Source of the DNA: DATBVX01 sp035263105
Lineage (GTDB): Bacteria > Pseudomonadota > Gammaproteobacteria > Steroidobacterales > Steroidobacteraceae
NCBI GenBank assembly: GCA_035263105.1
Contig: DATFRO010000042.1
Coordinates: forward strand, 1-64,000
Reading direction: 5' to 3'
Length of the DNA: 64,000 nt
The notes below the pieces were generated by a model. The model had not been told where the DNA came from. It searched no databases and was given only the letters and a program-made list of their open reading frames with translations. The position numbers and the translations under genes were made by a program. Positions 43,953 through 54,072 of the stretch are shown piece by piece. The number at the start of each line of letters is the position of its first letter. Positions within the stretch are counted from its first letter, which is position 1.

Positions 43953-44888
43953 TCACTCACTGTCTGCTGCGCCTGCCACCCAGCCGAGGATTCGCTCGGC
44001 GGCGGCCGTAGGACTATTGAGCCATTCGGCGCGCGGGAGTGCCCTGAGCCAGGTCATCTGGCGCTTGGCCAGTCGCCTTGTGGCGACAATGCCGTTGGCG
44101 ACCGCCTGCTCGAGGCTCACTTGGCCCTCGAGGTGCTGCCACAGCTGGCGATACCCCACCGCCCGTATTGCCGGGTTGTCGGACGTGAGGTCGCCGCGCG
44201 CGTGGAGCACGCGAACCTCTTCGAGGAATCCGCTCTTCATCATCTGCTCGAAGCGGTGTGCGATCCGCTCGTGTAACTCGTCCCGCGGTGGACTGACGAC
44301 GAAACGTCCGACACGCGCACCCGCGAGGGGCGTCGGCCGCTCACGCTGCAGCGCGCTGATCGGCCGGCCCGTCAGGCGGTGCACCTCCAGCGCCCGCTGA
44401 ATGCGTTGCGGGTCGTTGGGGTGGATCCGGGCGGCGGCCTGCGGATCGACCCTGCGCAACTCCTCGTGCAGCGCCTTCGATCCGTCGCGGGCGAGCCGCG
44501 CATCCAGCTCGCGCCGGATCGCGGCATCCGCGGATGGCATGCGCGCGAGACCATTCAGCAGGGCGTGAAAGTACAGCATCGTTCCACCGACCAGCAGCGG
44601 GACGCGATCGCGCGCCTGGATCGCATCGATCGCGCCCAGCGCATCGCGCACGAACTGACCGGCTGAGTAACTCTCGGACGGATCGAGCACATCGACCAGG
44701 TGATGCGCGATGCGTTCCCTGAGCGCGCGCGCCGGCTTGGCGGTCCCGATGTCGAGGCCGCGGTACACCATCGCGGAGTCGACGCTGACGATCTCGGCCG
44801 GAATCCGCGCCGCGAGCTCGAGGGCGAGGTCGCTCTTCCCCGCCCCCGTGGGTCCCATCAGCAGGACGACGGTGCCCGCGGGTGTCAC
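43953..44888 (-). CDS. miaA: tRNA dimethylallyltransferase
   Basis: A protein of 311 residues that adds the dimethylallyl group to A37 of tRNAs reading UNN codons. P-loop LLMGPTGAGKSDLAL, substrate motif DSAMVYRGLDIGTAKP, and the family LLVGGTMLYFHALLNG. It is 6 bases after mutL, its normal neighbour. Confidence 0.96.
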   Translation of the reverse strand: MTPAGTVVLLMGPTGAGKSDLALELAARIPAEIVSVDSAMVYRGLDIGTAKPARALRERIAHHLVDVLDPSESYSAGQFVRDALGAIDAIQARDRVPLLVGGTMLYFHALLNGLARMPSADAAIRRELDARLARDGSKALHEELRRVDPQAAARIHPNDPQRIQRALEVHRLTGRPISALQRERPTPLAGARVGRFVVSPPRDELHERIAHRFEQMMKSGFLEEVRVLHARGDLTSDNPAIRAVGYRQLWQHLEGQVSLEQAVANGIVATRRLAKRQMTWLRALPRAEWLNSPTAAAERILGWVAGAADSE

Positions 44889-44894
44889 GCGAGG

Positions 44895-46622
<1,728 letters not shown>

Positions 46623-46695
46623 GCGGGCACCGCTGGCGGCGCCCGCAGTTTACCCGCAGGAACGACGCGGAGCGCAGCAGTTTCCGGGCGGGAAG

Positions 46696-47922
46696 CTAGC
46701 GCGCGTTGACGTCCGCGCTGCCGTCCTGGGCGAGGATCTTGCGATCGGGGGGCGGATTGCGCTGCGCGACGAGTTCCGCGACGCGCGTTCCGGGGGGCGG
46801 ATTGTCGTAGAAGTAGCCGCGGATGCCCGCGTGAATCGCGCTCGCCAGCTGGTCCTGGCGTTTCGGATCCTTCAGCCGCCGCTCTTCACCGGGATTGGAG
46901 ATATAGGCGGTCTCGACCAGGAGCGACGGAATGTCGGGTGACTTCAACACGACGAACCCCGCCTGCTGCACGTTGTGCTTGCGCACCTCGCCCACGCGAT
47001 CGAGTTCCGTCAGCACGCTCTGGGCGGCCGACAGACTCGCCGTCAGGCTGGCGGTCTGCGACAGGTCGAGCAGCACTGAGGCGAGCACGTTGTCCTTGTC
47101 GTCGAGCGACACGCCGCCGATCAGGTCCGAGGCGTTTTCGCGCTCGGCCAGCCAGCGTGCCGCCTCGTCGCTCGCGCCACGCGGCGACAACACGTACACC
47201 GATGAGCCCGCGATGCTGCGATCGCGGATCGAATCCGCGTGCACCGACACGAACAGGTCGGCTTTCTGCGCCCGCGCCCGGTTCATGCGATCGCGCAGGG
47301 TGATGTAGTAGTCGCCGTCGCGGATGAGCACCGCGCGCATGCCGGGCTCGTGATTCATGCGCTCGGCGAGCGCACGCGCCACGGCGAGCACGACGTCTTT
47401 CTCGCGCGTGCCGCTGCGCCCGATCGCGCCCGGGTCATCACCGCCGTGCCCGGCATCGACCGCGATCACCAGGTCGCGTGCCGCGTCCACTTCGGGCGCG
47501 TGTTGCACTTTCACCGGTGCGGGCTGACCGGGCAGTTCGAGATCGATCACCAGCCGATTGCCGTAGGTTTCGTTCGGATCGACCGCGAAGCTCTTCGGTT
47601 GCACCGCGGAATTCAGGTCGAGAACGACGCGCAGGCTCCCATCGTCGCGCGGTCCGAGGCGAACGCTGCGGATCACGCCCTGGCCGGCAGGGGGCGAGAG
47701 CGTGCTCGAGGCGGTGGCGCCCGCGACATCGACGACGACGCGATCGGGATTGCGCAGCGTGAACAGGTTGTGGGTCGCTGGGCCGCTCAGCTCGAGCACG
47801 ACGCGCGTGTGATCGGGACCTGCCCAGAGTCTTACATCACGGACTTCGACCGAGTGAGCCGTGCCGATGCCCAGGACCTGCAGGACAGCTAGAACGATGT
47901 AGGGCGCGGCGCGTTTCGGCAT
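46696..47922 (-). CDS. amiB: N-acetylmuramoyl-L-alanine amidase, AmiB/AmiC-like
   Basis: A protein of 408 residues with an N-terminal signal/hydrophobic segment (IVLAVLQVLGIGTAHS), an AMIN domain (WAGPDHTRVVLELSGPATHN) and an Amidase_3 zinc domain (AVDAGHGGDDPGAIGRSG, SVHADSI, LVETAYISNP). It cleaves septal peptidoglycan during division. The LysM domain found at the end of E. coli AmiB is not seen, so the shape is closer to AmiC. It has its own promoter-like site and precedes mutL. Confidence 0.92.
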   Translation of the reverse strand: MPKRAAPYIVLAVLQVLGIGTAHSVEVRDVRLWAGPDHTRVVLELSGPATHNLFTLRNPDRVVVDVAGATASSTLSPPAGQGVIRSVRLGPRDDGSLRVVLDLNSAVQPKSFAVDPNETYGNRLVIDLELPGQPAPVKVQHAPEVDAARDLVIAVDAGHGGDDPGAIGRSGTREKDVVLAVARALAERMNHEPGMRAVLIRDGDYYITLRDRMNRARAQKADLFVSVHADSIRDRSIAGSSVYVLSPRGASDEAARWLAERENASDLIGGVSLDDKDNVLASVLLDLSQTASLTASLSAAQSVLTELDRVGEVRKHNVQQAGFVVLKSPDIPSLLVETAYISNPGEERRLKDPKRQDQLASAIHAGIRGYFYDNPPPGTRVAELVAQRNPPPDRKILAQDGSADVNAR

Positions 47923-47951
47923 GGACCCAGCAGACGGGTTGCAGTGCCGCT

Positions 47952-47981
47952 AATGTAAACTGCCCGCAAAGAAGTTTTCAA
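47952..47981 (-). promoter_or_regulatory. promoter of amiB
   Basis: On the minus strand TTGAAA (47981-47976), an 18-base spacer and TACATT (47957-47952). The predicted start is near 47945, about 23 bases before the amiB ATG. It lies in an A/T-rich island between tsaE and amiB. Confidence 0.5.
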
Positions 47982-48022
47982 TAGAAATTATGGGGATAGG
48001 AAACGATGCTGAACGCTTACCT

Positions 48023-48526
48023 TCACAACCGCGGCTTTGCAGCAGCCTGTGTCAGTAGCGACAGCACGCGCTTTCCGGCGGTGCTCAGTGCCCTGAATGC
48101 GATCCGTCGGCCAGGATTCGCCACTGAGAGATCGATTTCGAGGTCGGTGAGCGGCAAGGCTCCTTGGCCGCGTTCCGGCCATTCGATTAAAAGGACCCTT
48201 CCCGGCTCCAACAGTTCGCGCACCCCGAGCGCCTCGATCTCCTGAGCTGACTGCACGCGGTACAGGTCGAGGTGGGCAATCTCGAGGGGCGGCGCCGAGT
48301 ACGTTTCGAGCAAAGTGAACGTCGGACTGCGCACCGTGCCCTGAATGCCGAGCGCGCGCAGCACGCCGCGCACCAGCGTGGTCTTGCCGGCGCCCAGCTC
48401 GCCTTTCAAGCCGACAACGAACACCGCCGCGGACGCATCCGCAAGTGCACGCGCCAGTCGAGCGCCGGCCTCGAGCGTGACGGCCGCGTCCGGCGCCATC
48501 AGGTCGAACGTTGCGGATTCAGGCAT
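48023..48526 (-). CDS. tsaE: tRNA threonylcarbamoyladenosine biosynthesis ATPase TsaE
   Basis: A protein of about 167 residues with Walker A GLKGELGAGKTTLVRGVL, the switch region SPTFTLLETY, and IEWPERG. With TsaB and TsaD it makes the t6A modification at position 37 of ANN-decoding tRNAs. The start at 48526 overlaps nnr by 28 bases. An alternative ATG at 48499 shares TGATG with the nnr stop and gives a shorter protein; I cannot decide from sequence alone. Confidence 0.92.
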   Translation of the reverse strand: MPESATFDLMAPDAAVTLEAGARLARALADASAAVFVVGLKGELGAGKTTLVRGVLRALGIQGTVRSPTFTLLETYSAPPLEIAHLDLYRVQSAQEIEALGVRELLEPGRVLLIEWPERGQGALPLTDLEIDLSVANPGRRIAFRALSTAGKRVLSLLTQAAAKPRL

Positions 48527-49986
48527 GCGGGTAAGCGCGCGATCACATCGCTCGCGATCATGCCGCGTTCGCCCGCCTGGGCCGCGGCATCGCCCGCCAG
48601 GGCATGAGCGAGCACTGCCGCGCGGGCGGCCGTCCATGGATCGCGCAGCTGGGCCAGCAAAGCGCCAGTGATTCCCGCGAGCACATCGCCCATCCCGGCG
48701 GTCGCCATGCCCGGGTTGCCGCGGTTGCAGAGCGCGGGCGTATCTCCATTCGAACCGATGAGCGTGCCCGCACCCTTGAGCACGACGACGCCGCCAAAGC
48801 GTGCGTGCAATTCGGTGAGGGCGGCCACGCGATCGTTCTGTACGGCGTTCGCATCGGTGCCGAGCAGACGGCCGGCTTCACCCGGATGCGGCGTGAGGAT
48901 CCAGTCGTCGCGTCGACGCGGATTCGTCGCGAGCAGGTTGAGCGCGTCCGCGTCCAGCACCAGGGGACGCTCCGCGTTCTGCACGCTGTCGAACATCGCG
49001 CGCGCCCAGGTGTCGCGACCGAGACCGGGGCCCGAGACGATGACATCGGCCTGCTGGATCAGGGGCTCGAGCGCCGGCAGATCTTCGACGCCGTGACACA
49101 TGAGCTCGGGCCGGCCGGCCATCACCGCAGTGAGGTTCGCCGCGCGCGTCGCCACCGTCACGAGTCCGGCACCGCTGCGCAGGCACGCCTCCGCGCACAG
49201 GCGCGCAGCGCCGGGCATTCCCGCTCCGCCCGCGACGATGAGCACGTGTCCGAACTCACCTTTGTGAGCGGTGCGCCGCCGGCGCGGCAGCACGCGGTTG
49301 ATGAATTCGCGATCGAGGCGGTCGACGGCGGGTCGTGCAACCTGCTCCGGCACGGTGACGTCGAGAGCGTCGAATTCGAGCTCACCCGTTACGTCCGGGC
49401 CCGCGCCCAGGAACAGCCCGAGCTTCAGGCCGATGAACGACACCGTGCGCGTTGCCTGGATGCAGCGACCCATGATGCGGCCGGTATCGGCGTTGAGACC
49501 GCTCGGCAGGTCGATGGCGAGCACCGGTCTGCCGCTCGCGTTGACCTGCTCGACCACTTCACAGGTGCCGGCATCGAGGGGCCGATCGAGCCCGGTGCCG
49601 AACAACGCGTCGACGACAACGTCGGCCCAGGCGAGTCGCGCGGCCTCGAAGGACCGGATGGCGACGCCGGCATCGCGGCACTCCTGCCACGCCCGCTGGG
49701 CATCTCCCGACAAGCGCTGCGGATCGGCGAGCGTTGCAACCTCGACTTGCAGGCTCGCGCGGCGCGCGAGCGTGGCGAGGACGTAACCGTCGCCGCCGTT
49801 GTTGCCGTTGCCGCACAACACGACAAGGCGCTGCGCCTGCGGCCAGCGCCCGCGCAGCGCGCGCAACGCCGCCTCGCCCGCGCGTGTCATCAGGGTGAAC
49901 CCGGGAATGCCGAGCGTGTCGATCGCGTAGCGATCGAGTGCGCGCACTTGCGCAGCCGTGTACAGGGCGGTGGGAAGGCTGGCCAC
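48499..49986 (-). CDS. nnr: bifunctional NAD(P)H-hydrate epimerase / ADP-dependent dehydratase
   Basis: A protein of about 495 residues that repairs damaged NAD(P)H. The N-terminal epimerase domain has VLCGNGNNGGDGYVLATL near residue 52, and the C-terminal ribokinase-like dehydratase has HKGEFGHVLIVAGGAGMPGA-type and GNPGMATAGMGDVLAG motifs. I chose GTG at 49986, seven bases after a TATAAT box. A frame extending to 50547 runs over queG and is rejected. The divergent nnr/queG pair equals E. coli yjeF/yjeS. Confidence 0.95.
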   Translation of the reverse strand: MASLPTALYTAAQVRALDRYAIDTLGIPGFTLMTRAGEAALRALRGRWPQAQRLVVLCGNGNNGGDGYVLATLARRASLQVEVATLADPQRLSGDAQRAWQECRDAGVAIRSFEAARLAWADVVVDALFGTGLDRPLDAGTCEVVEQVNASGRPVLAIDLPSGLNADTGRIMGRCIQATRTVSFIGLKLGLFLGAGPDVTGELEFDALDVTVPEQVARPAVDRLDREFINRVLPRRRRTAHKGEFGHVLIVAGGAGMPGAARLCAEACLRSGAGLVTVATRAANLTAVMAGRPELMCHGVEDLPALEPLIQQADVIVSGPGLGRDTWARAMFDSVQNAERPLVLDADALNLLATNPRRRDDWILTPHPGEAGRLLGTDANAVQNDRVAALTELHARFGGVVVLKGAGTLIGSNGDTPALCNRGNPGMATAGMGDVLAGITGALLAQLRDPWTAARAAVLAHALAGDAAAQAGERGMIASDVIARLPACLNPQRST

Positions 49987-49993
49987 GACGGCG

Positions 49994-50001
49994 ATTATAC
50001 T
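49994..50001. promoter_or_regulatory. shared -10 island between nnr and queG, placed for leaderless transcripts
   Basis: On the plus strand TATACT (49996-50001) stands six bases before the queG ATG at 50008. On the minus strand the overlapping TATAAT (49999-49994) stands seven bases before the nnr GTG at 49986. Both transcripts would begin at or near their start codons, leaving no ribosome binding site. Confidence 0.55.
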
Positions 50002-50007
50002 GAGCCG

Positions 50008-51111
50008 ATGAATGCGCTCCCCGATGCAGGCGGTACGCGGGCCGGGGCTGGTCCGCACGATCCGGCAGCGCTGGCCGCGCAGATCAAGCACTGGGGCGAA
50101 GAGCTGGGCTTCCAGCAGGTCGGGATCGCCGGGGTGGCCCTCGCCGCGGACGAAGGACATCTGCAGGAATGGGTCGCCCGCGGCTGGCACGGCGACATGC
50201 AATACATGGCGAGCCACGGCACGCGTCGCAGCCGTCCCGCCGATCTCGTCCCGGGAACGCTGCGCGTGATCTCGGTGCGCATGGACTATCTGCCACCCGG
50301 CGCGCGCGAGGCGTGGTCGGTGATGGCGGATCCGGAGCGCGCCTTCATTTCGCGCTACGCCCTCGGTCGTGACTACCACAAGCTGCTGCGTCAGCGGCTG
50401 CAGAAGCTCGCCGATCGCATCGCGGGTGCGATCGGGCCGTTCGGCTATCGCGTGTTCGTCGACAGTGCGCCCGTGCTGGAGAAAGCGCTCGCGCGCGACG
50501 CGGGGCTCGGCTGGATCGGCAAGCACACCAATCTCCTCAACCGCCACGCGGGCTCGTGGTTCTTCCTCGGCGAGCTGTTCACCGACCTGCCACTACCCCT
50601 CGACCAGGCGCCGACCAATCATTGCGGCAGTTGCACTGCATGCATCGATATCTGTCCGACCCGCGCGATTCGCGGACCTTACCAGCTCGACGCGCGGCGC
50701 TGCATCTCCTATCTCACCATCGAGCATCACGGTTCGATTCCGACGGAGCTGCGCAAGGCGATGGGCAATCGCATCTACGGCTGCGATGACTGCCAGCTCG
50801 TGTGCCCGTGGAATCGCTACGCACGCCTGAGCCGCGAAATGGACTTCAGGCCGCGACACGGCCTCGATGACGTCTCACTCGCGGAGCTGTTCGCGTGGTC
50901 GGAAAGCACGTTCCTCGAGCGCACGGCCGGCAGCGCGATCCGGCGCATCGGTCATGCACGCTGGCTGCGCAACATCGCGGTCGCGCTCGGCAACGCCGCG
51001 CCGAGTGCGCCGACACGCGCGGCGCTCGAGAGTCGACGCGACGATCCCTCGGCATTGGTGCGGGAGCACGTGGGCTGGGCGCTCGAGCGACACCGGCTCG
51101 CCAGCCCCTGA
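50008..51111 (+). CDS. queG: epoxyqueuosine reductase
   Basis: A cobalamin- and iron-sulfur-dependent enzyme of 367 residues catalysing the last step of queuosine formation in tRNA. Two 4Fe-4S clusters are bound by CGSCTACIDICPT and IYGCDDCQLVCPWN. The N-terminal part contains SVRMDYLPPGA and GLGWIGKHTNLL. A HEAT-like C-terminal region follows. The start at 50008 fits the usual length; a longer upstream frame is antisense to nnr. Confidence 0.96.
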   Translation: MNALPDAGGTRAGAGPHDPAALAAQIKHWGEELGFQQVGIAGVALAADEGHLQEWVARGWHGDMQYMASHGTRRSRPADLVPGTLRVISVRMDYLPPGAREAWSVMADPERAFISRYALGRDYHKLLRQRLQKLADRIAGAIGPFGYRVFVDSAPVLEKALARDAGLGWIGKHTNLLNRHAGSWFFLGELFTDLPLPLDQAPTNHCGSCTACIDICPTRAIRGPYQLDARRCISYLTIEHHGSIPTELRKAMGNRIYGCDDCQLVCPWNRYARLSREMDFRPRHGLDDVSLAELFAWSESTFLERTAGSAIRRIGHARWLRNIAVALGNAAPSAPTRAALESRRDDPSALVREHVGWALERHRLASP

Positions 51112-51129
51112 GCAGGCGGCGGCGCGGAA

Positions 51130-51987
51130 TCAGGCCAGGCGCCGCGCCACTTTCACATTGTCGATGAGGCGCGCCCGGCCGAGCCGCGCGGCGGCGAGGA
51201 TCCTGATCTCCGCCTGCGGGTCCTGCACCGGTTGCAGGTCATGGGCCTGGCGGATGGAAAAATAATCCGGTCGAAAGCCCGCCTCCACCAGGTTCTGCAT
51301 GCCGCTCTGCTCGATTCTCTCGAACTGCGTCGCGCCCGATTCGATCTCCTGCCGCGCGGCCTCGAGCGCCGCGAACAGGCGCGGTGCGACCTGGCGCTCC
51401 TCCGCACTCAGGTAGCGATTGCGCGAGCTGAGGGCGAGGCCATCGGCGTCGCGCGTCGTCGCCATGCCGCGCACCTCGACCGGGATGCACAGGTCCGTGA
51501 CCATGCGCCGGATGATGAGCAGCTGCTGGAAGTCCTTCTCGCCGAAGATCGCGATATCCGACTGCACGATGTTGAACAGCTTCGCCACCACCGTCGCGAC
51601 GCCCGCGAAGTGACCCGGCCGGAATGCGCCGCACAGCACGCCCGAGAGCTCCGGTACGTCGACGATCGTGCTGTGCTGATAGCCGCCCGGGTAGATCTCC
51701 TCGACCTCCGGCTGGAACAGCAGGTCCGCCTTCGCGAGCGCGAGCAAACGGCGGTCCTCCTCCGGCGTGCGTGGATAGGCGGAGAAGTCTTCCTTGGGTC
51801 CGAACTGCAGCGGGTTGACGAAGATGCTGACGATCACCCGGTCGGCCGCGTCGCGCGCCTGCCGCACCAGGCGAATGTGCCCGTCGTGGAGGTTCCCCAT
51901 CGTTGGCACGAGGGCGACTTTGAGATTCTGCCGCCGCCAGCCCGACACGCGCTCGCGCAGCGCGGCTATGCGTACCAGCTCCTCCAT
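51130..51987 (-). CDS. panC: pantothenate synthetase (pantoate-beta-alanine ligase)
   Basis: A protein of 285 residues with the nucleotidylyl-transferase HxGH-like motif (PTMGNLHDGHIRLV), the FGPKEDFSAYPRTPEED block and GEKDFQQLLIIRRMV. It joins pantoate and beta-alanine with ATP in vitamin B5 synthesis. It begins directly downstream of panB. No aspartate decarboxylase gene is in view. Confidence 0.97.
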   Translation of the reverse strand: MEELVRIAALRERVSGWRRQNLKVALVPTMGNLHDGHIRLVRQARDAADRVIVSIFVNPLQFGPKEDFSAYPRTPEEDRRLLALAKADLLFQPEVEEIYPGGYQHSTIVDVPELSGVLCGAFRPGHFAGVATVVAKLFNIVQSDIAIFGEKDFQQLLIIRRMVTDLCIPVEVRGMATTRDADGLALSSRNRYLSAEERQVAPRLFAALEAARQEIESGATQFERIEQSGMQNLVEAGFRPDYFSIRQAHDLQPVQDPQAEIRILAAARLGRARLIDNVKVARRLA

Positions 51988-51988
51988 C

Positions 51989-52816
51989 TCAGAAGCAGTG
52001 CTCGGGCGCCGGATAACTGCGGTCTTTCACCGCGCGCACGTAACCCTGCACAGCCTGCAAGGGGCTCCCGGCACCTTCCATGAAATTGCGCACGAAGCGC
52101 GGCTTGCGTCCGGTGGTGATGTCGAGGATGTCGTAGAGCACGAGAATCTGCCCGTCCACGTCCGGGCCCGCGCCGATCCCGATCACCGGCACTTCGAGCG
52201 CATGCGCGATGGTGGCGCCGAGCTCGGCTGGTATGCACTCGAGCAGCACGATGTCGGCGCCTGCGGAAGCGAGCGACTTCGCGTCATCGATCATCTGCCT
52301 CGCGGCCTGCTCCTCACGCCCCTGCACGCGAAAGCCGCCGATCTTGTGCACCGACTGCGGCTTGAGCCCGAGGTGCGCACACACCGCGATGTCGTGGCTG
52401 GCGAGGAACTCCACTGTCTCGTGCTGCCCCGAGCCGCTTTCGAGCTTCACCATCTTGGCGCCGCCTTCCTGCATCAGGCGCACGGCGTTCTGCAACGCCT
52501 GCTCCTTGGACGAATAGCTCATGAACGGCATGTCGGCGACCAGGAACGGACGATACAGCGCACGCGCGACGATGCGGCTGTGATAGATGACGTGATCCAT
52601 GGTGACCGGCACGGTGGTGTCGTGTCCCTGGATCACCATGCCGAGCGAATCGCCGACCAGCACCAGATCGACGTCCGCCTCGTCGAGCAGCACCGCGAAA
52701 CTCGCGTCGTAGCAGGTGAGGCAGGCGATCTTCTCGCCGTTCGCCTTCATCGTTCCGAGCGTCGCCACGTTGACGGGCGGGCGGGCCGAGCCGCGCAGCT
52801 GCAGCTGGGTGTACAT
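51989..52816 (-). CDS. panB: 3-methyl-2-oxobutanoate hydroxymethyltransferase
   Basis: A protein of 275 residues making ketopantoate from ketoisovalerate and methylenetetrahydrofolate. Family motifs: KIACLTCYDASFAVLLDEA, VGDSLGMVIQGHDTTVPVTM, AHLGLKPQSVH and PVIGIGAGPDVDGQILVL. It ends 2 bases before the panC start. Confidence 0.97.
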   Translation of the reverse strand: MYTQLQLRGSARPPVNVATLGTMKANGEKIACLTCYDASFAVLLDEADVDLVLVGDSLGMVIQGHDTTVPVTMDHVIYHSRIVARALYRPFLVADMPFMSYSSKEQALQNAVRLMQEGGAKMVKLESGSGQHETVEFLASHDIAVCAHLGLKPQSVHKIGGFRVQGREEQAARQMIDDAKSLASAGADIVLLECIPAELGATIAHALEVPVIGIGAGPDVDGQILVLYDILDITTGRKPRFVRNFMEGAGSPLQAVQGYVRAVKDRSYPAPEHCF

Positions 52817-52875
52817 ACGGGAGGTGCAGAATGTCTACTTTGCGGCCAACAAGCAAATAGCCGGACAGAGCTTCC

Positions 52876-53535
52876 CTAGCGCTCCAGTGCGCTCGGCGCT
52901 GGGTTGAAATACTGGCGTCCGCGCCGCATGCGCTGGATCTCGCGGAACAGAAGCTCATAGTCCTGCTCGTTGTTCACCAGGTCGATGCCCGCGGTGTTGA
53001 CGATGAGGAGCGGTGCAGCGTCGTAGTGCAGGAAGAAGCGCGCGTAAGTGTCCGCGACGCGCTCGAGGTAGCTGCGCTCGATGAGCTGCTCGTACTTGAG
53101 CCCGCGGCGTGCGATGCGTTCCATCAGCACGTCGACCGGCGCCTGCAGGTAGATCACCAGGTCGGGCTTCGGTGCATCGATGGCGAGCTTGGCGTACACC
53201 TGTTCGTAGAGCGCGTACTCCTCGTCATCGAGCGTCACGCGCGCGAACAGCCGGTCCTTGTCGAGCAGGTAGTCGGCGACGCGCACCGGGTCGAACAGGT
53301 CCTGCTGGCGGAACTCCTGCAGCTGGCGCGTGCGTGCGAAGAGAAAGAAGAGTTGCGTGGGGAACGCCGCGGCGCGCGGGTTGCGATAGAAGCGCTCGAG
53401 AAACGGGTTCTCCTCGGTCTGCTCGAGGATCAGCTCGCTCCCGAAACTCTGCGCGAGCCGGCGCGCGAGACTCGTCTTGCCCACGCCGATCGGGCCTTCG
53501 ACCACGACGAAACGGTGCACCGGCGCTGTCGACAT
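52876..53535 (-). CDS. deoxynucleoside kinase family protein
   Basis: A protein of 219 residues with P-loop VEGPIGVGKTSLARRL, the family DLVIYLQAPVDVLMERIARR and a lid region RGLKYEQLIERSYLERV. This dNK family phosphorylates deoxyadenosine or deoxyguanosine in deoxynucleotide salvage. Its exact substrate is not visible. It begins 7 bases after folK and precedes panB, the usual folK-dNK-panB-panC arrangement in some Gammaproteobacteria. Confidence 0.9.
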   Translation of the reverse strand: MSTAPVHRFVVVEGPIGVGKTSLARRLAQSFGSELILEQTEENPFLERFYRNPRAAAFPTQLFFLFARTRQLQEFRQQDLFDPVRVADYLLDKDRLFARVTLDDEEYALYEQVYAKLAIDAPKPDLVIYLQAPVDVLMERIARRGLKYEQLIERSYLERVADTYARFFLHYDAAPLLIVNTAGIDLVNNEQDYELLFREIQRMRRGRQYFNPAPSALER

Positions 53536-53542
53536 GGATGCC

Positions 53543-54064
53543 TCAATCTCCGCGAGGTGAACAGCGCTGGCGTGCGCGCGCGAGGGGTCTCAGTCCCTTG
53601 GAGCCCAACTGCCGCGCGAGTTCGTCGACCGGGCCGTGTCCCGGTACGAAGAGTGCCGGCGCGATGTCCGCGAGAGGATACAGGACGAAATTGCGCGCAT
53701 GAATACCGGGGTGCGGCAGTGTCAGTCCCGGCTCCTGGAGTCGCAGCCCGTCGTAGAGCAGCAGGTCGAGATCGATGCGCCGTGGTCCCCAGCGCACGGG
53801 CGGTGGCGTGCGACCCATGTCGCTCTCGATGCGCTTGAGTTCATGTAACAGCTCGACAGCCGACAGCTGTGTGAGCAATCCCGCCGCGGCATTGACGAAA
53901 TCCGGCTGATCGGCCGGGCCGAGCGGCGTACTCACATAGAGGCGTGACTGCACCACGCAGCGCGTGCGCGCAATCGCCGCCAGGTGAGTGAACGCCGACA
54001 GCACCTGCGCTTGCGGACCGTCGAGGTTGCTGCCCAGCCCGACGTAAGCGGGCACCCAGTGCAT
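53543..54064 (-). CDS. folK: 2-amino-4-hydroxy-6-hydroxymethyldihydropteridine diphosphokinase
   Basis: A protein of 173 residues with AYVGLGSNLDGPQAQV at the start, YVSTPLGPADQPDFVNAA, ESDMGRTPPPVRWGPRRID and LDLLLYDG, all family signatures. It makes the pyrophosphorylated pterin for folate. It lies 8 bases after pcnB. Confidence 0.97.
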   Translation of the reverse strand: MHWVPAYVGLGSNLDGPQAQVLSAFTHLAAIARTRCVVQSRLYVSTPLGPADQPDFVNAAAGLLTQLSAVELLHELKRIESDMGRTPPPVRWGPRRIDLDLLLYDGLRLQEPGLTLPHPGIHARNFVLYPLADIAPALFVPGHGPVDELARQLGSKGLRPLARARQRCSPRGD

Positions 54065-54072
54065 GCTCGGGC

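Noticed and set aside
48604..50007. A long N-terminal extension of queG
   Set aside because: It is antisense to nnr, and the family N-terminus begins at the ATG at 50008.
49987..50547. A long N-terminal extension of nnr
   Set aside because: It runs opposite queG, and the epimerase domain begins just after the GTG at 49986.
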